A stretch of 26,369 nt of DNA. It comes from Chrysochromulina parva (taxonomy: Eukaryota > Haptophyta > Prymnesiales > Chrysochromulinaceae). The position numbers and the translations under genes are program-made. Position 1 is the first letter of the stretch, and each line of letters starts with the position of its first letter. Under the pieces are notes generated by a model, which saw only the letters and a program-made list of their open reading frames with translations, was not told the origin of the DNA and searched no databases. Shown here in pieces: positions 17,517 to 26,189 of this stretch. Location of the stretch: positions 1-26,369 of the forward strand of contig PJAB01000455.1 of assembly GCA_002887195.1 (NCBI GenBank), in the 5' to 3' direction.

Positions 17517-17823
17517 AGAGCTACGCTAGGCAGTACAGTACCAGTAGGAGACGAGAGGTGGCGCGGCGAACAACACCTACGGGTAGCTTACCACCCCCAG
17601 TACGCTCAGCGCCTCAGCCCAGCACAATTAGGTTGAATGGGCTGTGCTGGTTTCCTGCTCACACGCTTCACAACTCTGCTCGTCCACCAGCGATCCTTGT
17701 CTCTCCATGCAGCTCGCCAAATCGTGCGGTTGTGGGTCACATCGAGGCGCTTCGCCTGACGACCGCACATTTCACATTTCACATTTCACATTTCACATTT
17801 CACAAACAGCAGAATTCCGCACG
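17517..17823. other. Upstream region with 7-bp tandem repeat before the [2Fe-2S] gene
   Basis: A 307-bp spacer between same-strand genes. At 17766-17804 a 7-bp unit, ACATTTC, is repeated five times and ends about 20 bp before the chosen ATG at 17824. It may lie in the 5' UTR or core promoter. No gene is supported. Confidence 0.5.
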
Positions 17824-18712
17824 ATGATCAAGGTTCATGTGATTCTCCTGACCCTCCTCGCTGCGACTGAATCCGCGTGCACGGTCGGTCGGCTGACGGT
17901 GTGCGTCAACTCGAACATTTGCGGGAGGCGGAACCCTACCTACACTCCTGGCTACGGTTACGCACGGCGGGCCATAGAGTGCATGCGTGTCATTGGGCCG
18001 CCGTGGCTGGAGCTTCGCCCGGGCACGTGCTTCATCCGCTGCAGCCGCGGCGTGAATGCGAAACTCGAAGGCTGTAGCACTGCGGCGGAAGCTGCAGGCG
18101 TGCCAACTATCCGGTCACGGGACCTTTTCCGTCTCAACTCTATCGACGACTGCGCTAAGATGCTGGAGGACGAACTGGAATGGTTGTGTGACCCGGCGCT
18201 CGTGACCGCGTACCGCAAGTACGAAGCGGCGCTCGTGCTGCTCGACGACGTCTTCGCTTCCATTCAAGGCGTCTCCAAGGAGAGCCGCGCGAACGAGGCG
18301 TTGCCGATGCTCGACGAGGCCGCGAGCTATGTGCTCGAGACGTCGCCTGATGCTTTGGACAAGTTTTTGGACACGCCGCCCGCCGCCACGTTTGCTCGCG
18401 CGGCCGCCGCGAATGCGGCGTCGCGCATCGACTGGAACGGCAGCCGATGGCGCGAAAGCTTCTACAAGACGGAGATGGCCTTTGCGGCTCGCATGGCGGA
18501 GGCGGACGACGCTGGCGCCGGCGCCGGACGTGCTGGCGTCGAGGTGCGAGCTCAAGACGGCGCCGGACGTGCTGGCGTCGAGGTGCGAGCTGGCTACGGC
18601 AAGACGGTGCTCGAGTGGCCGGAAGGCGTCAGGCAGCTCGGCGCCGTGCAGGGAGAGGCCACGGGTAGGCTGTTTAGGGGAACGTGGCGCGAGGAAAGTG
18701 CAGACAGCGGCA

Positions 18713-18743
<31 letters not shown>

Positions 18744-19446
18744 TAGCGGCAGCAGCGGCAGCAGCGGCAGCAGCGGCAGCAGCGGCAGCGTCACTAGGGT
18801 TTCGAGGAGCGCCGTGATGGGCACCGTCCAGCTAGAGATGGCGGCGGATGGGCTGAGCTTTGAGGGCGAAGCTCGCTCTGGCGATAAGGTCTGGCGCTGG
18901 GAAGGTGAACGCATCCCAGACCCGATGCGTGCGCGCGCACCCGGGAGCGAGCGCGAGCGTTGGGGCGCTCGGGTGCTCGTCGAACGGAGCAGGGCAAGGC
19001 TGCGGCTTGGCCAATCGACCGAAGCGCTGCGCGACGCTGTGTGCGCGCTCGGACTGTGCGCGCTGCCCGAGGCATGGGAGGCGATCGCGACGGCCGCGCT
19101 CGAGGTCGGCGACAAGCGTACAGCCACGATCGCTCTGAGCGAGCACTGGTATTCCACAGGGTCGGCTGCTGCGAGCTCGATGCCGACAGCGCTCGCGAAC
19201 CGTCGGCGAGAGCAGCTCCTTGCGCTCGAGAGCATGCCAGGCGGCGGTGGCATTGGCATCATTGCTGCAAGTGCTCGAGAGGGCAGGCAAGGCGCCGGTG
19301 CTGCCACTGCGAGCGGTCCGGTAGCAAATGTGCGGAGCGAAGGCGGCGGTCGTCCCCTCGCCAACGAGGAGGATGTCGCGCTTGCTACCGCCATGCGGGC
19401 CATCTTTGTCGAAGGGTACGTGCTGCCCAGGGACGACGAGGAGTAA
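17824..19446 (+). CDS. Secreted or organelle-targeted [2Fe-2S] thioredoxin-like protein with TPR-like tail
   Basis: An intronless frame of 540 residues from the ATG at 17824; the frame extends upstream to 17644 but only from a GTG. Residues 1-18 (MIKVHVILLTLLAATESA) form a signal peptide. A thioredoxin-like ferredoxin module follows, with candidate cluster ligands C27 and C33 (VCVNSNIC) and C69 and C73 (CFIRC, followed by SRGVNAKL). This matches the C-x(4-12)-C...C-x3-C-x-x-G pattern of 2Fe2S_thioredx proteins. The middle carries two copies of a 13-residue unit (GAGRAGVEVRA; DNA near 18520-18552 and 18559-18591) and a Gly/Ser linker (18705-18790). A strand-rich segment with W-E-G-E-R follows, then a TPR-like helical pair (ARLRLGQSTEALRDAVCALGL). 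Its family resembles the gene at 21392. An electron-transfer role is inferred; the repeats and linker are unusual. Confidence 0.72.
18520..18591 (+). repeat. 39-bp-period coding duplication
   Basis: A 33-nt segment encoding GAGRAGVEVRA is repeated in frame with a 39-bp period inside the [2Fe-2S] thioredoxin-like gene. The two copies are nearly identical in DNA, so the duplication is recent. Confidence 0.8.
18700..18792 (+). repeat. Gly/Ser-coding microsatellite
   Basis: (GGC)n followed by (AGCAGCGGC)n encodes a flexible Gly/Ser linker between the two halves of the [2Fe-2S] thioredoxin-like protein. Confidence 0.85.
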
Positions 19447-19624
19447 GAGTTGGAGGGCTGATGTTCTGCGCGGCCACGAGTTCGATCAATAAACATGGGC
19501 CCATGATGGATAAGTTCACGTTGTTTCCACAGTTTAGGGAGGGGAACAAACTAAGCCTCATTTCACAGCATATTCCGGACCGCGCGGTGTGCACGTACCG
19601 GACTTTCTCGCAGCGGAGCGCGCG

Positions 19625-21283
19625 ATGAACCTCGCCCTGTTGGACTCGGAGCTCTTCGAGCTTCCCGAGATGATCGAGGACCGGCTGCAGGTGTCGCCGG
19701 ACGAGGTCGTTGTGTGCACCTTCAACGGGCGCGGCAATCTGCTCGCCGGCGGCTGCCTCAAGGGTACGGTGGTCGTGTGGGACTTTGACACGCACGGCGT
19801 CGCCCGCACGCTGCTCGGGCACGCGGGCCGGGTCACCGGCGTGCACTGGACGCGCAGCAGCCGCAAGCTACTCTCGGGCTCGGCCGACGGCAAGCTGATC
19901 GTCTGGGACGTGCTCAACAGCACCGCACTTCAGACGGTCGACATGGGCGGCGAGGTGCTACAGGCGGCACTGCACCCGCGTCGGCGCGCGGTCTGCCTCG
20001 CATGCGTCGGCACGGGCGCGGCAAGCCAGGCGTTCCTGGTATCGCTGCTGCCGGGGGCCGAGCAGCGTGTCGCGCTGCTGCCGCAGACGGACGTGGCGGA
20101 GGCACCAGCGGGTCAAGAGGCTGCAGCAGCGAGCGGGGAGACGTCCGCAGGCGCGGAGGCGCCCAAGGCGCGGCGGGACGCCGTGGCCGCCGCGTGCTTC
20201 GACCGCGAGGGCTCACACGCGCTCGTGGGCACCTCGCGCGGCGCAGTCCATTTGATCAGGGTCGACTCCCGGGAGGTCGTCGCGTCGGTACAACTGCCAG
20301 GAGGCGCCGCGATCAAGTCCCTGGTGCTCTCTCGCAACGGCAAGTCGTTCGTGGCGAACTCGTCCGACCGCATCATCCGCGCGTGCTCGCTCGAGCGCAT
20401 GCTGGCCGGCGAGAAGGCGGCGCCGCGAGAGCTGCAGGACGTGGTCAACCGCGTGCAGGTAAGTGCGCCTAGGTGCACCTGATCTGAGTGCACCTGATCT
20501 GAGTGCACCTGAGTGCGCCTGAGTGCACAATGATGGCCGCTGATCACCACTGACGGGGAGGGCCTTCTCCACCGTGTGCAGTGGTCACACGCAGCCTTCT
20601 CCTCCGAGTCGGAACACATCATCGGTACGGCGTACGTGGCGGCCGACCATCTCGTCTACATCTGGGACATGCAAGGTCACCTCGTGAATATCCTCGGGCA
20701 GGGTGACAAGGTGAAGGACGGCGCTCTGTACTTTGCGAGCCATCCGACGCGCCCGATCCTAGCGTGCTGCGCGCGCTCGGGCGCAGTCTACATCTGGACG
20801 AAGCGCTATTCGGAGAATTGGTCCGCCTTCGCACCCGACTTTAAGGAGCTCGAGGAGAACGAGGAATACGCGGGTGAGGGCCGCTGATGGCCTCCGATGG
20901 CCTCCGATGGCCTCCGATGGCCTCTGATGGCCTCCGATGGCCTCTGATGGCCTCCGATGGCCTCTGATGGCCTCTGATGGCTTCCCTCATCAGAGCGGGA
21001 GGACGAGTTCGACATAGTGGCGCAAGAGGAGACGAAGCATCGGGAGGACGACGAGGATGAGAAGATCGACATCGTGACGATCGACCCGACAGAGCTCAAC
21101 CATGTGCCCGACGCGGACGACGACGACGAGGAGCTCCTCTTCCTGCCCACCCAGCCCGAGCCGGAAGTCAGGCTCCGCGATGGCGCTGCAGGCCCGGCCA
21201 CTGGTCCCGATGCCGACGCGATGGACGTCGACGGCAAGAGCGGCAAGGGCCGTGGCGGGAAGCGCAAGGTGCCGGGGCAGTAG
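19625..21283 (+). CDS. RBBP5: RBBP5/Swd1-like WD40 subunit of the COMPASS histone H3K4 methyltransferase complex
   Basis: Three exons: 19625-20458, 20582-20873 and 20994-21283; 471 residues. The start MNLALLDSEL mirrors RBBP5 N-termini, and an upstream extension lacks an ATG. WD40 blades are visible from VCTFNGRGNLLAGGCLKGTVVVWDF onward: LLSGSADGKLIVWDV, AACFDREGSHALVGTSRG, SFVANSSDRIIRA, LQDVVNRVQ-WSHAAFSS and YIWDMQGHLVNIL. The hallmark NWSAFAPDFKELEENEEYA-EREDEFDI is present; in animals this acidic segment contacts ASH2L and activates MLL/SET1. An Ala-rich loop (about residues 160-185) is an insertion. The acidic C-terminus (DADDDDEELLFLP) and basic end (KGRGGKRK) are also typical. In the nucleus it would act as a scaffold for H3K4 methylation. 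The last intron falls inside the ASH2L-binding segment. Confidence 0.93.
20459..20581 (+). repeat. RBBP5 intron 1 with exon-end copy and CACCTGA repeats
   Basis: A 123-nt phase-0 intron starting GTAAGT. TGAGTGCACCTGATC units fill the first half. The last 15 bases, CTCCACCGTGTGCAG, match the upstream exon end GTCAACCGCGTGCAG at 12 of 15 positions. Confidence 0.75.
20874..20993 (+). repeat. RBBP5 intron 2: 10-bp CCTCYGATGG satellite
   Basis: A 120-nt phase-1 intron of about ten tandem 10-bp units, CCTCCGATGG or CCTCTGATGG (20885-20980), ending in GATGGCTTCCCTCATCAG. No unique spacers, so this is not CRISPR. Confidence 0.88.
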
Positions 21284-21391
21284 TTTTGCATTTGTGGGTG
21301 GGGTACACACACACAAGTATTTCTCAGACGCACGAAGACTATCGCTCTCAAAAGGCGAGCACATACCGAATTACATTTTCATCGAGAGTTG

Positions 21392-22039
21392 ATGACGACC
21401 GTCGGGGTGCGCCCGCCCGTCGGCTCGGAACGGGCCTCGACGCAACCTTTTCGAGTGATTCTGGTGATATTGCTCGTGACTGGCCTCGACGCACTGCGAG
21501 TCTGCACGAGCACAGCGTGCAAAAAGGCGGGCTCTCGAGATTCGCTCGAAACCTTTCGTGTGCTAACAGCGTGTGCCAATGAGGCGCTCATCAATAACGA
21601 TGCGATGCTAGACACGGTCATGCTTCAGCAAGCTTTTAGTGCCACGAAGGTCGATTCGTGTGGCTGCTTGGGCAATTGTGGCAAGGGGCCAAATGTCGTC
21701 TCCGAAGGCGGAGAGGTCTTTAATGACGTCCACAAGCCTGCAACTTGCGTGGCACTGCTGCAAGAGGAGGGGATCACGGTCCCAGAGTCAGCCACCAAGG
21801 CGTGGGTGAAGCGGATGTACGCGATGCGGGCACTTCGCGCGAACAATCCGAAGGAGGCACTCGGATTACTAACGAGTGCACTCAATGAAGCCGGGTCCCT
21901 TCGCCATCAGGGGGCCACGCTTCTCTCGCACCTGCTCGAGCTCCGTGCAGATGTTCACGAGCAGCTTCGAGACCAGGCGAGTGCGGAAGCCGACCGCGCC
22001 AAGGCTCAACAGATGCGCGGCTTGAAGCTGCCTGCCTAA
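21392..22039 (+). CDS. Thioredoxin-like [2Fe-2S] ferredoxin with TPR-like C-terminus
   Basis: An intronless frame of 215 residues from the ATG at 21392; the frame opens one codon earlier only with TTG. Residues about 20-34 (FRVILVILLVTGLDA) are a hydrophobic leader or anchor. The 2Fe2S thioredoxin-like module follows, with C38 and C43 (VCTSTAC) and C92 and C96 (CLGNCGKGPNVV), the classic C-x4-C...C-x3-C-x-x-GP arrangement of NuoE-like and Clostridium-type ferredoxins. C61 and C90 are extra. The C-terminal half (AMRALRANNPKEALGLLTSALN, LLELRADVHEQLRDQASAEADRA) forms TPR-like helices. The family binds one [2Fe-2S] cluster and transfers electrons. The leader suggests secretory or ER-routed plastid targeting. 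It resembles the gene at 17824 in both domain order and cysteine spacing. Confidence 0.83.
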   Translation: MTTVGVRPPVGSERASTQPFRVILVILLVTGLDALRVCTSTACKKAGSRDSLETFRVLTACANEALINNDAMLDTVMLQQAFSATKVDSCGCLGNCGKGPNVVSEGGEVFNDVHKPATCVALLQEEGITVPESATKAWVKRMYAMRALRANNPKEALGLLTSALNEAGSLRHQGATLLSHLLELRADVHEQLRDQASAEADRAKAQQMRGLKLPA

Positions 22040-22502
22040 TTTTTGTTCGCATCTGGAGAGGTCCACGGTCCCGAGCTGTACGTCGTCTCTGCGGAACTCA
22101 AGGCATCTGGCGGCGTGGAGCGCGACTGGCGACGCGGCTTTGAAGAAATTTCAAGTCTTAACGCGGTTCCGACCTTCAACGTTTTCAAAACGGTCTCGAT
22201 CGCCGTCGCAGTGACAGTGCATCTTCAGACCCCGAGCCCGGCGCGCGCGCGTGTCGGTGAGTTGCGGCCGGTCGGTGTGGTCGCGGCGCGGTCGGTCGCG
22301 GGTCGGCCCGCGACGCCGCGGTGCGGCAGATCTCCAGATCTGAGATCATGTCACCTTTCGACGTGCCGTGCACGTGCGGTGTTTGCCTTACCCACCCCAA
22401 CAACACCATGACCGCCACCTCCCAACGCATACGGGCGCAGCCACAGTTCAGAGCTGCGCATGCCGAAGCCGCGCATACTGCGCACGGTCTGGTCTCTCTG
22501 TA
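22040..22502. other. Convergent 3' intergenic region
   Basis: These 463 bp lie between the stop codons of the [2Fe-2S] gene (plus) and the DEAD-box gene (minus). There is a short inverted repeat AGATCTCCAGATCT at 22328-22341 and GC-rich runs (22240-22320). Reading frames here lack recognisable features. Confidence 0.45.
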
Positions 22503-24611
22503 TTACGCCCCGATCTCGCATGGCTCCCGTGGTACCGCGGCCATGGCGGCAAAGTCGAGTAGGCTCGCCCCCGCCAGCCCTGCATCGCCATCGACCGGCT
22601 TTCGCGGGGTGCGCTGCGCCGCATCGACCGGCTTTCGTAGTAGCGAGCGGAGCGCCTCGGGGATTGGCAAGCCCGCCCGCTTGAAGAGGGCGCGCGATTG
22701 CGTCGCAAAGTGGCGGCTGGGCACGTCACGCCGCACGAAGGTCACTACCAGCCCGGGTGCGCCCTTGCGCCCAGTGCGGCCTGCCCGATGCAAGTACGAG
22801 GCGGTCGAGGGGGGCACGTCATAGTTGACAATGGCCGGCAGGCGTGCAATGTCGAGACCCCGCGCGGCAAGGTCGGACGTGAGCAACACGGGCCTTGCAC
22901 CGGCCTTGAACTGCTGGAGTGCCTCCTCACGCTCCCGTTGAGAGAGCTCTCCGTGGAGCACTTCACACTTCACAGCGCGCTTCCGAAGCCGTATGGCAAG
23001 CTTCCGGAGCATCGCGATCTCATTGACGAAGACCATCACGCGCGGCGCGTTACGCCGAGGACCGCCCAGGGCGGCGCCCACCGCGGCCGCCGTGGCGGAG
23101 GAGGTGTAGTGGCCCTTGAGGAGGTGGCCCTTGAGCCCCCCGCGTTGGCCGACGCCATCGATGGTGCCCATGACGGCGCTTCGCTGGCTCGCAAACGGGC
23201 CCGCACCGAGCTCCTCGAACCCCGAGCCCTCGGCGCTCACGGTATGGCCGAGCTCGGCGAGTAACCCACACAGCTCGTTCGAGCGGCTGCCCTGCAATCC
23301 GTGGCATTCGGACACACTCAGCAGTCATCAGAGGCAATCAGGAGTCCATCCGTCTTGGCGTGATGTTCACACCTGCCCGCATAAGACGAAGCGCTGTTCG
23401 ACGCTCGAAGGCACATTGCTCAGCATCGCCGCGGCCTCGGTGTCCAGCGACGCGCCGCCGCTCGCCTCGCCGCTTGCCTCGCCGCTCGCCTCGCCGCTCG
23501 CCTCGTCGGCCGCCACCGAGGGCAGCAGGCTCTCCGGCTCAGTGGGGGCGGTCGAGCCATTCACATTCATATTCACAGCCTCGTCGGCATAGATGCGCAG
23601 CGGCGGCTTTGTGAACCATTTGCCCACGACGGTCTCGAGTCGCTCGGAGAGCGTGGCCGAGAAGAGCAGCATCTGGCGGTCCGGTCGGATCTGGCTGAGC
23701 ACCTGGCTCACCTGGACAGAGAAGCCGAGCGTGAGCAGTTGGTCGGCCTCATCGAGGACTAGGCAGCCCACCCGGGCGAGCGACACGTGTCCGCTGCTCA
23801 GCATGTCCGTGCATCGGCCGGCTGTGGCCACCAGCACGTGGAACGCGCCCTCCATCGCCTCGGCCTGCTCCTCGCGCGGCTCGCCTCCGTACAACGCCTC
23901 GGCGCGGACGCCGCTTGGCCGTTGGAGCTTGCGACATAAGCCGAGCACTTGCATGCACAGCTCGCGCGTGGGCACGAGCACGAGGGCGGCCGGCCCCGTG
24001 CCCCCCCGCGGCGTGCCCGCTGCCAGCGCGTGCGCACACGCGGGCAGCAGGTACGCGAGCGTCTTGCCGCTGCCGGTTGGGGCGCGGCACAGTAGGTCAT
24101 GCCCCTTGAGAGCCGCCGGCCACGCCTGCGCTTGGATCGGACTCGGCTCGCGGTAGCCGAGGTGGAGCATCGAACGCCCCAGAGTGCGCGGCAGGCCGCG
24201 GTCCGAGAGGCTCTCGATGGGCGGTGGACACGTTGCCGCGTTACTCGCCGCCGCCTCGCCCGCACTCACATGCGCAAATGAGCACGCCTGGCCCCTGTGA
24301 CAGCGGCCCTGCAACCAGAATTTGCACGGTAAACGCCCAACTGCAGGCACGCGCAGCCCAAGCCGCTCACGGTGCAACTCGACGGCCTCCTCATCCACGG
24401 CCGGTTCAGGAAGCTCGCCCTCCCACACGTTCTTGCGGATGGGAGTGGCCGTGAGTCTCTGCTGCGTCCACGCCGCGGGCCGCATGGAGCCTATCTTTTC
24501 AGGTGGCGCGACAAGCTGCTTGTTCTGCTTCTTCTTCTTGGCCACGGGCTCGTCGTCCGAGGAGTCATCGTCTTCTACCGAGGGGCCTCGGGCAAGCGCC
24601 CGCTTCGACAT
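22503..24611 (-). CDS. DEAD-box RNA helicase with N-terminal CCCH zinc finger
   Basis: Two exons: 24611-23373 and 23291-22503; 675 residues. The frame extends to 24671 but only from GTG, so the ATG at 24611 is used. A Lys-rich, acidic N-terminus (about 1-35) looks nuclear. A CCCH finger lies at 96-114 (C-x7-C-x5-C-x3-H; CKFWLQGRCHRGQACSFAH). Helicase motifs in order: Q motif (GYREPSPIQAQ), I APTGSGKT (about 178-184), Ia PTRELCMQ, Ib TAGR, II DEAD (about 287-290), III SAT (about 318-320), IV VMVFVNE, V LLTSDLAARGLDIA and VI HRAGRTGRKG. The stretch between motifs III and IV is about 180 residues, well over the usual length; it holds four DEASGEASG-like repeats and the exon junction. Near the C-terminus RKPVD occurs twice (DNA repeat, 33-bp offset, near 22589 and 22622). 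It is an ATP-dependent RNA unwinding enzyme, probably nuclear; its substrate is unknown. Confidence 0.9.
23292..23372 (-). repeat. DEAD-box gene intron, 81 nt
   Basis: A phase-0 intron, CAG|GTGTGA to GATTGCAG|GGC. On the sense (minus) strand it contains CTCCTGATTGCCTCTGATGACTGCTGA-like units, the same CTGAT repeat seen in plus-strand genes but turned to match this gene's strand. Confidence 0.8.
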
Positions 24612-24720
24612 GGCCGGGGCACCAGGAAGAACAAGAAGTCGCCAGTCAGTCAGGAATCCAGTCGGGTTCACGTCGACGTCGGCAACAAATTCCGCAGCTC
24701 TGCATGTGCACCGCCCGCCG

Positions 24721-24807
24721 TACTGTGTGGTCCTGTTTTAATTCACGCACACGCCCCCCCGGGGACGCGCCCGCATGAGCGCCGCTGTACTGTGTGGTCC
24801 TGTTTTA
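24721..24807. repeat. Two identical 20-nt direct repeats
   Basis: TACTGTGTGGTCCTGTTTTA occurs at 24721-24740 and again at 24788-24807, 67 bp apart. It lies about 110-200 bp upstream of the helicase start, so a promoter or 5' UTR role is possible. Confidence 0.75.
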
Positions 24808-25170
24808 GCCGGAACGCGGTCGACGTCAATCTCGTCGATGAGTTCGGTCCGAGACTCCGAGTAAATGACCAAATGACTGTGGGTTTGGGAGTAGCTCCGT
24901 GCTGGCTCTAAGGCTCACGGCGCTAACGTACGGTGAAAGGAAGGAGAGGGTTGAGACGTATCAGGCCGTGCTCTCGCGTGCTCGTCTCCTCTCGTCTCTT
25001 TGAACATTTTGTGTTGTGTGGTGCGCCTGTTGGTGGTATACTGTTATGATGTCAGGGTTGTTGTTCGTTTATCTTTATCTTGATTAGCATGAAACACCTC
25101 CTGGTGGCGGCGGGCGGTTATCCGCTGCCGTTAGGCGCGTGGCGTAACCTGCCCGGCCGCGCGCCCCGTC

Positions 25171-25208
25171 TGGCCGTTGACGAAACCTTGGTTTCGTCAG
25201 CCGTTGAC
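25171..25208. repeat. Perfect hairpin inside short direct repeats
   Basis: GACGAAACC (25179-25187) and GGTTTCGTC (25190-25198) form a 9-bp perfect stem around a 2-nt centre. The hairpin is flanked on both sides by CCGTTGAC (25174 and 25201). Confidence 0.6.
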
Positions 25209-26189
25209 AAACGCGTGGCGGGGCCCCACCGCATGCGACCCCGGGCAGGACCTGTAGTCCCTAAGTAGTCCCTGTGCCCGGACACTCGGTACTACGCTAT
25301 CATGGGTACCAATTACACAGGCTTCTGACTGACATAGGTGCGGCGAAGGGTGAGGGCCACGGAGAGAGGGGCGGAGAGGACCGCTAATCAGCACCATTGG
25401 AGATTTGGAGTCGGTGTGGAAGTCTAAGAGGGAATCGACTGGATTTCGTCTCGACTCGATTCCTTCTGAACCTTCCGACTGGATTTCGTCAATCACGGTT
25501 CGTCTCAAAGTCACATATTGATCGAAACGCGCCGTGATGAGCGCATCGAATGTAGTGGATCACCGTCTCTCGCCCCCCCTCTGCCCTTTTAAAGTTAAGG
25601 GTGTTACCACCCCTAAGTGCAATTCTGTCCGTTGCGGGCCCAACGACGCAACGATTGCATGCACATCGTCATATTTCGATGCCCTGCCCAAAAGTCATGT
25701 CAAGTTTTTCTGTGAATGTTGTGAAGACGGTTCATTCACAAACACCGGGGCCCCCGGGCAATCGGAGCCGGGACACACACAAATACCTAACACGGGGAAA
25801 GTCGGGACATACCATACGCACGGGACACACGGGGACACACGGATCAAACGGTTACACACCGGGAAATAATCGCTGTGGTATGGTCTTGACTCGTGTGAAC
25901 CCGTTTTTTTCTCACGGAAATAAGCCTGGTCGTCGCACATCCTACGTAGCGCATGACGGAGCGGCGTCTACTATTGTATGGGAAATTCATTTTCGAAAAT
26001 CTAGCACGAGCCAAGCTGTGGACTGCCTCGCTCGCACGATGTGCGACGTCCTGGCTTTTCGTGAGAAAAAACGGGTTCTCAGCTTCACAGCCAATGTTTA
26101 TAAGTCGACACCCAAGACACCGGACCGGCGCTTCACATACGGATGCGCTTCACACTTGTCAACTCGCTCGCAAGAAGCTCGCTCGCAAG

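Larger units (their letters stand above)
24612..26093. other. Long region without a convincing gene
   Basis: About 1.5 kb upstream of the DEAD-box gene (minus) and of the gene starting near 26190 (plus). It has two 20-nt direct repeats (24721-24740 and 24788-24807), a 9-bp-stem hairpin at 25179-25198, a repeated CGACTGGATTTCGTC (25436 and 25476), an imperfect hairpin (25595-25616) and a GGGACACAC-rich stretch (25825-25860). Reading frames such as 25601-26224 have no domain-like features. A non-coding RNA cannot be excluded. Confidence 0.4.

Noticed and set aside
18594..19496. 300-codon minus-strand frame rich in Ser, Leu and Pro
   Set aside because: Antisense of the Gly/Ser linker and TPR-like part of the [2Fe-2S] gene; its Leu/Pro runs come from the microsatellite.
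20881..20990. CRISPR-like regular repeats
   Set aside because: Units are 10 bp and directly adjacent with no spacers, inside a spliced intron of a eukaryotic gene.
24372..24911. 179-codon plus-strand frame
   Set aside because: It overlaps the N-terminus of the DEAD-box gene in antisense and lacks any motif.
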